NCBI RefSeq assembly: GCF_002174305.1
Contig: NZ_MIJB01000020.1
Span: 1 to 64,000, forward strand
Length of the DNA stretch: 64,000 nt
Reading direction: 5' to 3'
DNA from: Aeromicrobium sp. PE09-221
GTDB lineage: Bacteria > Actinomycetota > Actinomycetes > Propionibacteriales > Nocardioidaceae
The notes beneath the pieces are model-generated. The model had not been told where the DNA came from. It worked only from the letters and a program-made list of their open reading frames with translations, and did no database searches. Both the position numbers and the translations under genes were made by a program. This document shows positions 41,713 through 50,811 of this stretch, piece after piece (position 1 is the first letter of the stretch; each line of letters starts with the position of its first letter).

Positions 41713-42837
41713 ATGACCGAGCGCGATATCGCGATCATCGGCGGAGGCATCGGCGGCATGGCCGCGGCCATCGCGCTGGACAAGGCCGGACACCGGGTCC
41801 GGGTCTTCGAGCAGGCCCCGGGGCTCGGCCGGGTGGGCGCCGACATCAACCTCACCCCGAACGCCGTCCGCGCGTTGGACGGGCTCGGCGTGGGTGAGGA
41901 GTTGAGGCGCACCGCCGCGCGTCCGACCCATCGGATCAGCCGGACCTGGGATACGGGCGAGGTGACCTCGCGGCTGGAGATGTCCGATGCGGCTGAGCGG
42001 GCCTACGGCTCCCCTCAGCTGACGATGCATCGCGCGGATCTGCTGGCCGCCTTGCAGCAGGCGCTGCCGGAGGGTTCATTGCAGCTGGACAAGCGGCTGA
42101 CCTCGCTGGCCGAGGATGCCGACGGTGTCGGGCTCGGCTTCGCCGACGGCACGACCTATCGGGCTGATCTCGTCGTCGGCGCGGATGGGATCCACTCGGC
42201 GGTCCGTACCGCCGTCCACGGACAGGAGCACCCGGAGTTCACCGGCGTCGTTGCTTTCCGTGCCGTCGTGCCGGCCGAGAAGCTCTCCGATCAGGCCGAT
42301 CTCGGGACGTTCACCAAGTGGTGGGGGCCCGATCCGCAGACGCAGATCGTCACCTTCCCGCTGAACCGGGGCGAGGACGTGTTCATCTTCGCCACCGCCC
42401 CGCAGGACAGCTGGCTCGAGGAGTCGTGGACCACGCCGGGAGACTCCGACGAGCTGCGCTCGATGTACGCGTCCTTCCATCCCGAGGCGCGGCGGCTGCT
42501 CGATGCCGTCGACGAGGTGCTGAAGTCCGCGCTCTACGTCCGTGACCCGTTGCCGCGTTGGTCGACCGATCGCGTGTCCCTCCTCGGCGACGCCTGCCAT
42601 CCGATGATGCCCTTCATGGCGCAGGGGGCGGGGCAGGCGATCGAGGATGCGGTGGTGCTCGCTCGCGCGCTGGCCGAGCCCGGCGACCTCGCCGACCGCC
42701 TCCGCGCCTATGAGGAGGCACGGCATGAGCGCACGGCGACGATCCAGATCGGCTCGCGCGGCAACGAATGGCTCAAGGACTCCGGCGACGGCGACTGGGT
42801 CTACGGCTACGACGCCTGGAGCACGCCCGTCTCCTGA
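41713..42837 (+). CDS. FAD-dependent aromatic hydroxylase (salicylate hydroxylase type)
   Basis: Group A flavoprotein monooxygenase, 374 aa. It has the Rossmann motif IIGGGIGGMAAAIALDKAGH (residues 8-27), the DG motif VVGADGIHSAVR, and the GD motif LLGDACHPMMPFMAQGAGQ. Relatives include salicylate 1-hydroxylase and 3-hydroxybenzoate 6-hydroxylase. Encoded with the importer, it may hydroxylate the incoming substrate or a ring product before cleavage. AGGGAG precedes ATG 41713; ATG 41698 is an alternative. Confidence 0.87.
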   Translation: MTERDIAIIGGGIGGMAAAIALDKAGHRVRVFEQAPGLGRVGADINLTPNAVRALDGLGVGEELRRTAARPTHRISRTWDTGEVTSRLEMSDAAERAYGSPQLTMHRADLLAALQQALPEGSLQLDKRLTSLAEDADGVGLGFADGTTYRADLVVGADGIHSAVRTAVHGQEHPEFTGVVAFRAVVPAEKLSDQADLGTFTKWWGPDPQTQIVTFPLNRGEDVFIFATAPQDSWLEESWTTPGDSDELRSMYASFHPEARRLLDAVDEVLKSALYVRDPLPRWSTDRVSLLGDACHPMMPFMAQGAGQAIEDAVVLARALAEPGDLADRLRAYEEARHERTATIQIGSRGNEWLKDSGDGDWVYGYDAWSTPVS

Positions 42838-42960
42838 ACCCGGCGGTGGTGCGTGATCGACTGCCGGATTCGCCTGTGCCACGAGGCCCCCACTCGCTCG
42901 GCGTCCCAGCAGCACCTCGCGTTCCGCCCCTCGTCGCCCCGCGGAATGCCATCGAGGGGC

Positions 42961-42989
42961 CGGTCACCGCTCAGCGGCGTCCGTGACCG
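42961..42989. terminator. Probable bidirectional terminator at the right edge of the island
   Basis: In the 233-base gap between convergent genes, CGGTCAC (42961-42967) and GTGACCG (42983-42989) form a stem, flanked by GGGGC and GCGGCCG that could extend it. I see nothing else in the gap; small frames there lack coding character. Confidence 0.45.
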
Positions 42990-43070
42990 AGCGGCCGAGG
43001 GGCGATCGCTGCTGGGGCAGGTCGGGTTCAGCGACTCCGAGGACATCGATTCCTCGCAACTCTCCAGCGG

Positions 43071-43703
43071 TCAGCTGGGTTCGAGGATGATCGCGTCGCC
43101 GGCCACCCGCACCTGCCGCAGATCGTCGACACGCGCGTCGACCTCGGCCCCCTCGAGGTGGTCGCCTACGCCGATCACGGTGGCGACGCCCGCCGCCCGC
43201 GCGGAGGCGACCCCGGCCGGCGCGTCCTCGAACACGGTGCAGACCGATGGCTCGAGTCCCAGCCCTTTGGCGCCCAGCAGATAAGGCTCGGGGTCCGGCT
43301 TGCCGTGGACCACGTCCTCGGCCGCGACGATGTGCTCGGGGCGCGTGATCCCGACCGCGTCGAGACGGGCGCGGACGAGGCGGCTCGTCCCGGAGGTGAC
43401 CACCGCCCATCGGTTCGCCGGGAGGGCGGAGGTGAGGCTGGCCGCTCCGGCGATGCCGTGCGTGCCGGCCGCGCCCTCGATCTCGGCCTCCTCGAGGAAG
43501 CTCTCGGCTTCCGCTCGGCGGTCTGCCACCACGAACGAGGCGACGATGTCCGCGGCACGTACACCGTGACGCATCTGCGTACGGTAGTCGAACTGTGGCG
43601 CGTAGCGCTCGGCCCACGCATCCCACGCGGCACCGGCAGCGTCGAGGGAGTCCACGAGCACGCCATCGCAGTCGAACAGGACACCGCCGAACCGAAACTC
43701 CAT
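43071..43703 (-). CDS. HAD phosphatase (beta-phosphoglucomutase-like)
   Basis: 210 aa with motif I LFDCDGVLVDS (residues 9-19), cap domain, motif II VVTSGTSRL, motif III Lys in VHGKPDPEPYLLGA and motif IV VFEDAPAGVASARAAG. It is a sugar-phosphate phosphatase or phosphoglucomutase subgroup. It lies 45 bases downstream of the aminotransferase gene on the same strand and may be co-transcribed. Confidence 0.86.
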   Translation of the reverse strand: MEFRFGGVLFDCDGVLVDSLDAAGAAWDAWAERYAPQFDYRTQMRHGVRAADIVASFVVADRRAEAESFLEEAEIEGAAGTHGIAGAASLTSALPANRWAVVTSGTSRLVRARLDAVGITRPEHIVAAEDVVHGKPDPEPYLLGAKGLGLEPSVCTVFEDAPAGVASARAAGVATVIGVGDHLEGAEVDARVDDLRQVRVAGDAIILEPS

Positions 43704-43748
43704 ACCCCCATTCTCCTGGCCACCTGTGGTGAGAACGTGCGCGGGGAC

Positions 43749-44903
43749 TCAGGTGAGGACGGCGAGTCGATCGAGGGCCTCGGCGAGGACCTCGGGACGC
43801 TTGCAGAAGGCCCAGCGTACGAGCGGCCGCCCCGCCTGCCTGTCGTCGTAGAAGACCTCGTGCGGAACCGCCACGACTCCCGCGAGCTCAGGGAGACGGC
43901 GACAGAAGTCGATACCGTCGTCGAAGCCGAGGGGGCGCACATCGGTGGTCGCGAAATAGGTGCCCTGAGGGGGGAAGACCTCGAAGCCGATCTCGCGCAG
44001 GCCTCCGCAGAGCAGATCGCGTTGCGAACGCAGGCGGTCCCGGAATTCCTCGAAGTAGGCGCTATCGGACCCCAGCGCCGCGGCTGCGGCGGGCTGGAGG
44101 GGAGCGCCCGAGGTGTAGGAGAGGAACTGCTTGACCCCCATGACCGAGCGCAGCAGTTCGGCCGGCCCGGTCGCCCAGCCGATCTTCCAGCCGGTGAGGG
44201 AGAAGCTCTTGCCGATGCTGGAGATCGTGATCGTGCGCTCGCGCATGCCCGGCAGCGTGGCGATCGGCACGTGGGGCTCGTCGAAGGCGAGATGCTCGTA
44301 GACCTCGTCGCTGATGACCACGAGGTCGTGAGCTACGGCCAGGGAGGCGATCGCTTCCAGCTCTCCGCGGTTCAGCACGGTCCCGGTCGGATTGTGCGGA
44401 GTGTTCAGCAGGAGCGCCGCGGTGCGCGGCGTGACCGCAGCGCGCAGCACGTTGATCGGCAGTCGGAAGTCGGGAGCCCGGAGCGTGACCGGCACCCGCG
44501 TCGCCCCGGCCATCTGGATCATTGCCACATAGGAGTCGTAGTAGGGCTCGAGGACGATGATCTCGTCGCCGGGGTCGAGCAGCCCGAGCAGTGATGCGGC
44601 GATCGCCTCGGTTGCGCCCGTCGAGACGACGATCTCGGTATCGGGGTCGATATCGAGGTCGTACCAGCGATGTTGATGCTCGGCGATCGCCTGACGCAGC
44701 TCGCCGATCCCGATCCCGGGGGCGTATTGGTGGTGACCGTGGCCACGGACCGTCTCAGCGGCCAGCTCACGGATCTCCTCGGGCCCGTCGGTGTCGGGAA
44801 AGCCCTGGCCGAGGTTGATCGCCCCGGTGCGCTGCGCCAAGGCGGTCATCTCGGCGAAGATCGTGGTGCCGAGGCCGGTCAGACGTGCGCTGGAGGTCTT
44901 CAT
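43749..44903 (-). CDS. PLP-dependent class I/II aminotransferase (DapC/YbdL-like)
   Basis: 384 aa fold-type I aminotransferase: LGQGFPDTDGP near the start, PHNPTG, SDEVYEHLAFD and the PLP lysine in SSIGKSFSLTGWKIGW (about residue 230). The closest functional guesses are succinyldiaminopimelate, methionine or kynurenine aminotransferase. ATG 44903 is chosen because homology starts there. It is divergent from the sortase gene across a 236-base region. Confidence 0.87.
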   Translation of the reverse strand: MKTSSARLTGLGTTIFAEMTALAQRTGAINLGQGFPDTDGPEEIRELAAETVRGHGHHQYAPGIGIGELRQAIAEHQHRWYDLDIDPDTEIVVSTGATEAIAASLLGLLDPGDEIIVLEPYYDSYVAMIQMAGATRVPVTLRAPDFRLPINVLRAAVTPRTAALLLNTPHNPTGTVLNRGELEAIASLAVAHDLVVISDEVYEHLAFDEPHVPIATLPGMRERTITISSIGKSFSLTGWKIGWATGPAELLRSVMGVKQFLSYTSGAPLQPAAAAALGSDSAYFEEFRDRLRSQRDLLCGGLREIGFEVFPPQGTYFATTDVRPLGFDDGIDFCRRLPELAGVVAVPHEVFYDDRQAGRPLVRWAFCKRPEVLAEALDRLAVLT

Positions 44904-44954
44904 CGGCTCCGACGATACCCGCGGTCCGGGGTGAAAGGGGCTGAAGACAGAGGT

Positions 44955-45097
44955 CGGCCCGCCGTTCTCGGGGGGTGAAACGGCGGGCCGTCGGCAGCTG
45001 CGAGTGAACCTCTGTGCTGCATGTTCAACTATACACACCCGATGGAGGGCGGCAAGCACTTTTGCGAAAAGAAATCCGACGTCCGGTCTTCGCGAAG
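44955..45097. promoter_or_regulatory. Divergent regulatory region with hairpin and two TTNGCGAA palindromes
   Basis: CGGCCCGCCGTT (44955-44966) and AACGGCGGGCCG (44979-44990) form a perfect 12-base stem. Further right are CTTTTGCGAAAAG (45059-45071) and CTTCGCGAAG (45088-45097), two palindromes sharing TTNGCGAA about 28 bases apart. The stretch between the divergent aminotransferase and sortase genes is AT-rich near 45024, as expected for promoters. Confidence 0.45.
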
Positions 45098-45139
45098 GGA
45101 ACGGTACCCACTCTAGGGGCGAGATGAGAGACTGGCACG

Positions 45140-45796
45140 GTGACGACGCAGACGACCCCGCGACGCTCGGGCCGGGTGCTCGGGGCCCTCGGCCTCGCGC
45201 TGGTGATCGCGGGCCTTGCCGTGCTCGGCTATGTGGCCTGGCAGTACTGGGGCACCACCTGGCTGGCCAAGAAGGAGCACGAGTCGCTGCGCACCACGAT
45301 CGTCCAGGACTGGGATCGCGGCGACGATGCCACGGAGATCAACGGCGAGGGGCTGCTGCGGGTGCCGCGCTTCGGCGACGACTACGAGGTGCCGATCCTC
45401 CTGGGCTTCGACGATCCGACTTTCGCCAAGGGCGTCGGGATGTATCCCGAGGGCGCCAAACCGGGTGAGGTCGGCAATCTGGTGCTCGCCGCCCACCGCG
45501 TCACGCACGGTGAGCCCTTCCGTCACTTCTTCGAGCTCAAGGCGGGTGACGACGTCATTGTCGAGACGCGCACCGAGATCTTCACCTACCGGCTCCGCGA
45601 CAATGGCGACGCCACACGGGTCGACTTCCGCACCACCTGGCCGCTGCAGCCCGTGCCCTCACCGGATGCTGCCGGAGTCGAGCCCACCGAGAAGCTCGTG
45701 ACGCTGTTGACCTGCTCAGAGCTGTTCCATACCGACGACCGCAGTGTCGCGGTCGGCGAGCTGGTGGACGTGCAGACCAAGAGCGACGCCGGCTGA
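45140..45796 (+). CDS. Class E sortase
   Basis: Membrane-anchored cysteine transpeptidase, 218 aa. One N-terminal helix (ALGLALVIAGLAVLGYVAW) is followed by the catalytic domain, with His in VLAAHRVTHGEPFR, Cys in LVTLLTCSELF and the arginine in HTDDRSVAVGEL. It attaches secreted proteins with LAXTG-type signals to the cell wall. No substrate with such a signal is encoded nearby. GTG 45140 is the start. Confidence 0.86.
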   Translation: MTTQTTPRRSGRVLGALGLALVIAGLAVLGYVAWQYWGTTWLAKKEHESLRTTIVQDWDRGDDATEINGEGLLRVPRFGDDYEVPILLGFDDPTFAKGVGMYPEGAKPGEVGNLVLAAHRVTHGEPFRHFFELKAGDDVIVETRTEIFTYRLRDNGDATRVDFRTTWPLQPVPSPDAAGVEPTEKLVTLLTCSELFHTDDRSVAVGELVDVQTKSDAG

Positions 45797-45843
45797 GTGG
45801 CGCCGCCTCCGCTCAGCGGGCTTCACCCGAGCGTCGCCGTCTC

Positions 45844-45922
45844 CGCGAGTGGTCCAATTTCGCCCTGATTCCGGCGAGATGAGGGCGAATCTGCACCACT
45901 CGTCGTCGAGATTGCACCACTC
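45844..45922. repeat. Intergenic three-copy element, family E
   Basis: CGAGTGGTCCAATTTCG (45845-45861) is followed by inverted copies CGAATCTGCACCACTCG (45885-45901) and CGAGATTGCACCACTCG (45906-45922). An extended arm, GCCCT with AGGGC, strengthens the first pair. The element lies between the sortase stop and pyrE, both on the plus strand. Confidence 0.7.
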
Positions 45923-45996
45923 GTGCCTCCACCGCGCGAGGGGAGCCACCGACGCACTGCGCGGGTCCGTGGTGGGCGCATCACTAGGCTGAGCGC

Positions 45997-46638
45997 ATGC
46001 ACGATTACCAGCGTGAGTTCATCGAGTTCGCCATCGAGCACGACGTTCTGCGATTCGGCGAGTTCACGCTGAAGTCCGGTCGTCCCTCGCCGTACTTCTT
46101 CAATGCCGGCAGCTTCGATACCGGCGCCCGACTCGCGGCCCTGGGCCGCTTCTACGCCGCGGCGATCTCCCAGAGCGAGATCGACTTCGATGTCCTGCTC
46201 GGACCGGCGTACAAGGGCATCCCGCTCGTCTCGGCCGCCGCGATCGGGCTGGCGGGTGAGGGGCGCGATGTCCCGTGGGCCTTCAACCGCAAGGAGCTCA
46301 AGGATCACGGCGAAGGGGGCCTCTTCGTCGGAGCATCTGTCGAGGGCCGGGTGCTGATCGTGGACGATGTCATCACCGCCGGAACCGCCATCCGCGAGGT
46401 GCTCGATCTCCTCGACGGCGTCGGCGCCGAGCCCGCAGGAGTGGTGGTGGCCATCGATCGTCAGGAACGTGGCACGAGCGCCCAGTCGGCGATCGCCGAG
46501 CTGGAGAGCACCCGCGGCATCCCGATCCGTGCCATCGTGACGCTCGACGACATCATCGCCTATCTCGAGGAGACCGGACGCTTCGCCGAGCGCATCGGCG
46601 CGATGCGGACGTACCGCGAGGAGTACGGTGCCGCGTGA
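45997..46638 (+). CDS. pyrE: Orotate phosphoribosyltransferase
   Basis: Joins orotate to PRPP in pyrimidine synthesis, 213 aa. The PRPP motif [13 protein letters not shown] lies at about residues 121-133, with [16 protein letters not shown] and [11 protein letters not shown]. The ATG at 45997 lacks a strong ribosome site and may be leaderless. It overlaps the methyltransferase gene (GTGA). Confidence 0.95.
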   Translation: MHDYQREFIEFAIEHDVLRFGEFTLKSGRPSPYFFNAGSFDTGARLAALGRFYAAAISQSEIDFDVLLGPAYKGIPLVSAAAIGLAGEGRDVPWAFNRKELKDHGEGGLFVGASVEGRVLIVDDVITAGTAIREVLDLLDGVGAEPAGVVVAIDRQERGTSAQSAIAELESTRGIPIRAIVTLDDIIAYLEETGRFAERIGAMRTYREEYGAA

Positions 46639-47240
46639 ACGATGCCGAGATCGGCGTCGGGCCATGGGAGGGGCCGTGGCCCGATGACCCGCGATTCGAT
46701 CCGGGACTGCTGGAGCACGGCGACCGGCGCAATGTGGTGGACCGTTACCGGTACTGGACGGTGGAGGCCATCGTCGCCGACTTGGACGCGCGACGTCACG
46801 ACTTCCATGTCGCGATCGAGAACTGGCAGCACGACTTCAATATCGGGTCGATCGTGCGGACCGCCAATGCCTTCGCCGCGCGCGAGGTGCACATCGTGGG
46901 CAAGCGCCGTTGGAACCGTCGCGGCGCCATGGTGACCGATCGTTACCAGCACGTGCGACATCACGAGGGGGTCGAGGACCTCGCGCGGTGGGCGCGGGAC
47001 GCCGGATTGCCGCTGATCGCCGTCGACAACCTGCCGGGCTCCGTCCCGCTGGAGACGACGGAGCTCCCGCGGGCGTGTGTGCTGGTGTTCGGGCAGGAAG
47101 GGCCCGGGATCACCGAGGCGATGCGTGCGGTGAGCGACCGCACCGTCTCGATCGCCCAGTTCGGCTCGACCCGCTCGATCAACGCGGGTGCCGCGGCCGC
47201 CATCGCGATGCACGTCTGGATCCGCCAGCACGCCCTCTGA
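46635..47240 (+). CDS. SpoU/TrmH-family RNA 2'-O-ribose methyltransferase
   Basis: SPOUT-fold methyltransferase, 201 aa, with motif 1 [16 protein letters not shown], motif 2 [10 protein letters not shown] and motif 3 [20 protein letters not shown]. It modifies tRNA or rRNA ribose; the exact site is unknown. A 45-residue N-terminal extension precedes the core. GTG 46635 couples it to pyrE, an arrangement common in actinobacteria. Confidence 0.88.
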   Translation: MNDAEIGVGPWEGPWPDDPRFDPGLLEHGDRRNVVDRYRYWTVEAIVADLDARRHDFHVAIENWQHDFNIGSIVRTANAFAAREVHIVGKRRWNRRGAMVTDRYQHVRHHEGVEDLARWARDAGLPLIAVDNLPGSVPLETTELPRACVLVFGQEGPGITEAMRAVSDRTVSIAQFGSTRSINAGAAAAIAMHVWIRQHAL

Positions 47241-47273
47241 CCCGAACTCGAGAGTTCCGCCTAGGCTCGGGGC

Positions 47274-48629
47274 ATGGGTTCTCGTGTGGTGATCGTCGGC
47301 GGTGACGCCGGCGGCATGACGGCCGCGTCCGCACTGGTCAAGAGTCTCGGCGCCGAGGACGAGGTCGTGGTGATCGAACGGGGGCAGTTCACCTCGTACT
47401 CCGCCTGCGGACTGCCGTACTGGGTGGCCGGCGAGGTCGAGTCGCGTGACGACCTGATCGCGCGTTCCCCCGACAAGCACCGGGAGAACGGCATCGACCT
47501 GCGGCTCGGTGTCACCGCGACCTCGCTCGATGCCGATGCCAAGGTGCTGTCCACGAGCGAAGGCGACCTGAACTACGACCATCTCCTCATCGCGACCGGC
47601 GCCGAGCCCGTGTGGCCCGATATCGAGGGTGCCGACGCCGAGGGCATCGTGCCCATCACCACCATCCCGCAGGGACAGGAGATCCTGCGCCAATTGGACC
47701 GCGATCCCGAGAAGGTCATCGTCGCCGGCAGCGGGTTCATCGGAACGGAGATGGCCGAGGCCTGCCTGCGACTCGGGCTCGACACCACGGTCATCAGCGC
47801 AGGCGAGCTCCCCCTCGCCCGGTTCGAGAAGGTCGTGGGGGAGCGGGTGCACGAGCAGATGGCGGCTCGGCAGATCGGCTTCCACGGGGGTCGGCGGCTC
47901 ACAGGATTCCGTACCAAGGACGGCCGGGTGACGGGTGTCGAGCTCGACGACTCCACGGTCCTCGACGCTGACCTGGTGATCCTGGCCTTCGGAGTGAGGC
48001 CCCGCTCGGAGCTGGCGCGGGACGCGGGACTGACCCTGGGGCCCAAGGATGCGATCGTCGTCGACGAGTATCAGTGCGCCGATCGCGCGCGCGGGATCTG
48101 GGCCGCCGGGGACTGCACCGCGGTCCGGGACCGCCAGTCCGGCGAGCTGCTCCACCTGCCTCTCGGCGATCACGCCAACAAACAGGGCATGGTCGCGGCC
48201 TCCGGGATCGAGGCCGCGATCCTCGGCGGTGAGCCCGAGTGGTCGTTCCCGGGAGTCGTCCAGACCTTCATCACTCGCTTCTGCGATCTGGAGATCTCCC
48301 GTACCGGCGTCTCCACCGCCGAGGCGGAGAAACTGGGATGGGACACGGTCAGCGTGTCCATCGACACCACCACCCGGGCCGGCTACTACCCGGGCGCCGA
48401 GCCGATGACCGTCTGGCTGCTGGCCGACCGCCGCACCCGACAGGTCCGCGGTGTGCAGATCGTCGGCGGATCCACGGCGGGGCTGCGGATCGATGCTGCC
48501 GCGACCGCGATCACCGCCGGGATGCGGGTCGACGACCTCATCATGCTGGATCTCGCCTACGCGCCGCCCTTCTCCTCGGTGTGGTCGCCGCTGCACGTCG
48601 CCGCCAGAGCCGCCCGCAAGCTGCTCTGA
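47274..48629 (+). CDS. CoA-disulfide reductase-like FAD/NAD(P) oxidoreductase
   Basis: 451 aa of the single-cysteine pyridine nucleotide-disulfide family. FAD site VIVGGDAGGMTAASA, redox Cys45 in YSACGLPYWVAG, NAD site IVAGSGFIGTEMAE, second FAD motif GIWAAGDC, and a C-terminal dimerisation domain. Relatives reduce CoA disulfide or polysulfide, or act as NADH oxidases. It ends at a strong terminator. Confidence 0.85.
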   Translation: MGSRVVIVGGDAGGMTAASALVKSLGAEDEVVVIERGQFTSYSACGLPYWVAGEVESRDDLIARSPDKHRENGIDLRLGVTATSLDADAKVLSTSEGDLNYDHLLIATGAEPVWPDIEGADAEGIVPITTIPQGQEILRQLDRDPEKVIVAGSGFIGTEMAEACLRLGLDTTVISAGELPLARFEKVVGERVHEQMAARQIGFHGGRRLTGFRTKDGRVTGVELDDSTVLDADLVILAFGVRPRSELARDAGLTLGPKDAIVVDEYQCADRARGIWAAGDCTAVRDRQSGELLHLPLGDHANKQGMVAASGIEAAILGGEPEWSFPGVVQTFITRFCDLEISRTGVSTAEAEKLGWDTVSVSIDTTTRAGYYPGAEPMTVWLLADRRTRQVRGVQIVGGSTAGLRIDAAATAITAGMRVDDLIMLDLAYAPPFSSVWSPLHVAARAARKLL

Positions 48630-48656
48630 CCCGCCCTGGACTCGGTCCAGGGCGGG
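48630..48656 (+). terminator. Terminator after the oxidoreductase gene
   Basis: CCCGCCCTGGAC and GTCCAGGGCGGG form a perfect 12-base stem with a TCG loop, starting at the base after the stop codon. No U-run follows. Confidence 0.75.
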
Positions 48657-48716
48657 CACGGCATCGGTGGGCTGGAATACTGGCGGTAGCGCCCGCTTTC
48701 GACACCAGGAGAACTG

Positions 48717-49736
48717 ATGCCCGTCGCAACTCCCGAGATCTACGCCGAGATGCTGGACAAGGCCAAGCGCGACTCGTTCGCCTTCCCGGCCATCAATGTC
48801 TCGAGCTCGCAGACCCTCAACGCCGCACTTGCCGGTTTCGCCGAGGCCGAGTCCGATGGCATCATCCAGGTCTCCACCGGTGGAGCCGAGTACTTCTCCG
48901 GTCCGACGGTGAAGGACATGGTGAGCGGATCGCTGGCCTTCGCCGCCTTCGCCCAAGAGGTCGCAAAGAAGTACCCGATCAATGTCGCTCTGCACACCGA
49001 TCACTGCCCCAAAGACAAGCTCGACGGCTTCGTGCGTCCGCTCATCGAGGCCTCAACCGAACGGGTCCAGGGTGGCGGCCTGCCGTACTTCCAGTCGCAC
49101 ATGTGGGACGGCTCCGCGGTGCCGCTCGACGAGAACCTGCAGATCGCTCAGGAGCTGCTCGAGAAGGCCGCTGCCGCCAACATCATCCTCGAGGTCGAGA
49201 TCGGCGTCGTCGGCGGAGAGGAGGACGGTGTCGAGGCCGAGATCAACGAGAAGCTCTACACCTCGACCGAGGATGCCCTCGCCACGGTCCGCGCGCTCGG
49301 TCTCGGCGAGAAGGGCCGCTACCTGACGGCGCTGACCTTCGGCAATGTGCATGGTGTCTATAAGCCCGGCAACGTCAAGCTGCGTCCCGAGGTCCTCAAG
49401 AACGCCCAGGAGGCCGTCGCCGCCGAGTTCGGCACCGAGCAGGCCTTCGACTTCGTCTTCCACGGCGGATCGGGATCGCTGCCCGAGGAGATCTCGGCGG
49501 CGGTCGACTACGGCGTCATCAAGATGAATGTCGACACCGACACCCAGTACGCCTTCACCCGGCCGGTCGTCGACCACATGTTCCGCAACTACGACGGCGT
49601 CCTGAAGATCGACGGCGAGGTCGGCAATAAGAAGACGTACGACCCGCGCGCCTGGGGCAAGGCCGCCGAGGCGGGCATGGCCGCGCGCGTGGTCGAGGCC
49701 TGCCAGAATCTGCGCTCGGCCGGCAACAAGCTCTGA
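48717..49736 (+). CDS. fba: Class II fructose-bisphosphate aldolase
   Basis: Zinc-dependent glycolytic aldolase, 339 aa. Metal ligands are in LHTDHCPKDK, GNVHGVYKPG and FVFHGGSGS, with NMDTDTQYA-like KMNVDTDTQYAFT binding the substrate phosphate. AGGAG precedes ATG 48717. Position between the SpoU methyltransferase region and DUF3151/purA is conserved in actinobacteria. Confidence 0.96.
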   Translation: MPVATPEIYAEMLDKAKRDSFAFPAINVSSSQTLNAALAGFAEAESDGIIQVSTGGAEYFSGPTVKDMVSGSLAFAAFAQEVAKKYPINVALHTDHCPKDKLDGFVRPLIEASTERVQGGGLPYFQSHMWDGSAVPLDENLQIAQELLEKAAAANIILEVEIGVVGGEEDGVEAEINEKLYTSTEDALATVRALGLGEKGRYLTALTFGNVHGVYKPGNVKLRPEVLKNAQEAVAAEFGTEQAFDFVFHGGSGSLPEEISAAVDYGVIKMNVDTDTQYAFTRPVVDHMFRNYDGVLKIDGEVGNKKTYDPRAWGKAAEAGMAARVVEACQNLRSAGNKL

Positions 49737-49748
49737 TCGAAGCCTCGA

Positions 49749-49781
49749 GGGGCCGGTGGCGCGACGGCGTCACCGGCCCTT
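49749..49781. terminator. Bidirectional terminator between fba and the GyrI-like gene
   Basis: GGGCCGGTG and CACCGGCCC form a 9-base stem with a 12-base loop, followed by TT on the plus strand. The right arm covers the last codons of the convergent gene. Confidence 0.7.
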
Positions 49782-50285
49782 CGTGCGTTCGACGGCGACG
49801 AGGAGATCAGTCCGCAGAGTCGCCGGATCGGCCTGCGGGGGTGGTTCGGTGACGTAGACCTCGCCGAGGGCGACGGGTTCGCCGCTGGCCGAGGAGGCGG
49901 CCACCGCCATGAGCCGGCCCCAACTGTCGCCGAGTGCGTCATAGCCACCGACATGGCTCAGCGCCGCCGTGGGCCCCGGCGGCCACTCGCTGGCGACGAC
50001 GGTCACGCCGTCGGCATCGATCGGCCCCGACCACGGGGTCCGGACCGGGAAGCCGATCTCGATGTCGAAGGTGCCGCGCGGGTCGCCGCGGTACAGGCAG
50101 AGGGCCGGACCCGCCGGGGTGAGCTCGCCACGGGAGATCGCGCCGCCCACGGCCGTGAAGGTGGTGTCGAAGAGATCGCGTAGGTCGTCCATCGTGACCT
50201 GCTCGTAGATCGCCACCGCGAGGGGGACGCGTTCGGTGTCGAACCAGGTCACGTCGGCGATGGGCTCGGGGGTCAGGGGCAACAT
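49770..50285 (-). CDS. GyrI-like/effector-binding domain protein
   Basis: 171 aa resembling the AraC effector-binding (GyrI-like) fold: LAVAIYEQVTMDDLRDLFD, CLYRGDPRGTFDIEIGFPV and TAALSHVGGYDALGDSWGRLM, then YVTEPPPQADPATLRTDLL. No DNA-binding domain is attached, so it is a stand-alone small-molecule binding protein. GGAGA lies before ATG 50285. Confidence 0.78.
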   Translation of the reverse strand: MLPLTPEPIADVTWFDTERVPLAVAIYEQVTMDDLRDLFDTTFTAVGGAISRGELTPAGPALCLYRGDPRGTFDIEIGFPVRTPWSGPIDADGVTVVASEWPPGPTAALSHVGGYDALGDSWGRLMAVAASSASGEPVALGEVYVTEPPPQADPATLRTDLLVAVERTKGR

Positions 50286-50398
50286 GGGGTCTCCTCGTCG
50301 TCGGTCACACGATGACACACCCCACCGACAGTCTCACCCCACCGCGTAGATCGTGTCCGGTGAGCCGGGGATTACCAGGGACGGCCTAGGTTCTGGGT

Positions 50399-50803
50399 AT
50401 GACCAACTTGCTCGGAGAACCGCCGGAGACCCTGCTGCCCGCCGACCCGGGAGCCGCCGATCTGGACGCCGGCGCCGCGCCCGCCGAGGTCGCGACGGCC
50501 CATCCCGACTCCACCGCCGCCTGGGCCCTGCTGGCCACCGAGGCGCTGGCCGAGGGTCGTGACCTGGAGGGGTACGCCTTCGCCCGCACCTCCTACCATC
50601 GTTCGCTCGACGGCCTGCGCCGCAACGGCTGGAAAGGCCATGGCCCGGTGCCGTGGTCGCACGAGCCGAACCGCGGCTTCCTGCGCTCCCTGGCGGCCCT
50701 CGCGACGGCCTCGGAGCGACTCGGCGACGAGGCCGAGGCCCATCGCTGCCGTGAGTTCCTGCGCGAGTCGAGCCCGGAGGGGTACGCCGTCCTCGTCGGC
50801 TGA
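50399..50803 (+). CDS. DUF3151 family protein
   Basis: 134 aa conserved actinobacterial protein, typically near fba and purA. The sequence is full length, with LLGEPPETLLP at the start, EGYAFARTSYHRSLDGLRRNGWKG in the middle and a helical C-terminus (DEAEAHRCREFLRESSPEGY) suggestive of TPR-like repeats. Function unknown. ATG 50399 has no strong ribosome site. Confidence 0.85.
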   Translation: MTNLLGEPPETLLPADPGAADLDAGAAPAEVATAHPDSTAAWALLATEALAEGRDLEGYAFARTSYHRSLDGLRRNGWKGHGPVPWSHEPNRGFLRSLAALATASERLGDEAEAHRCREFLRESSPEGYAVLVG

Positions 50804-50811
50804 CTTGATGA

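Noticed and set aside
25442..42837. Integrative element or transposon carrying the catabolic genes
   Set aside because: No integrase, transposase or terminal repeats were seen. Only the lack of three-copy elements inside it suggests separate origin, which is weak evidence in a densely packed operon.
42838..43070. Small genes in the gap after the FAD hydroxylase
   Set aside because: Frames on both strands lack ribosome sites and recognisable sequence; the convergent hairpin is sufficient explanation.
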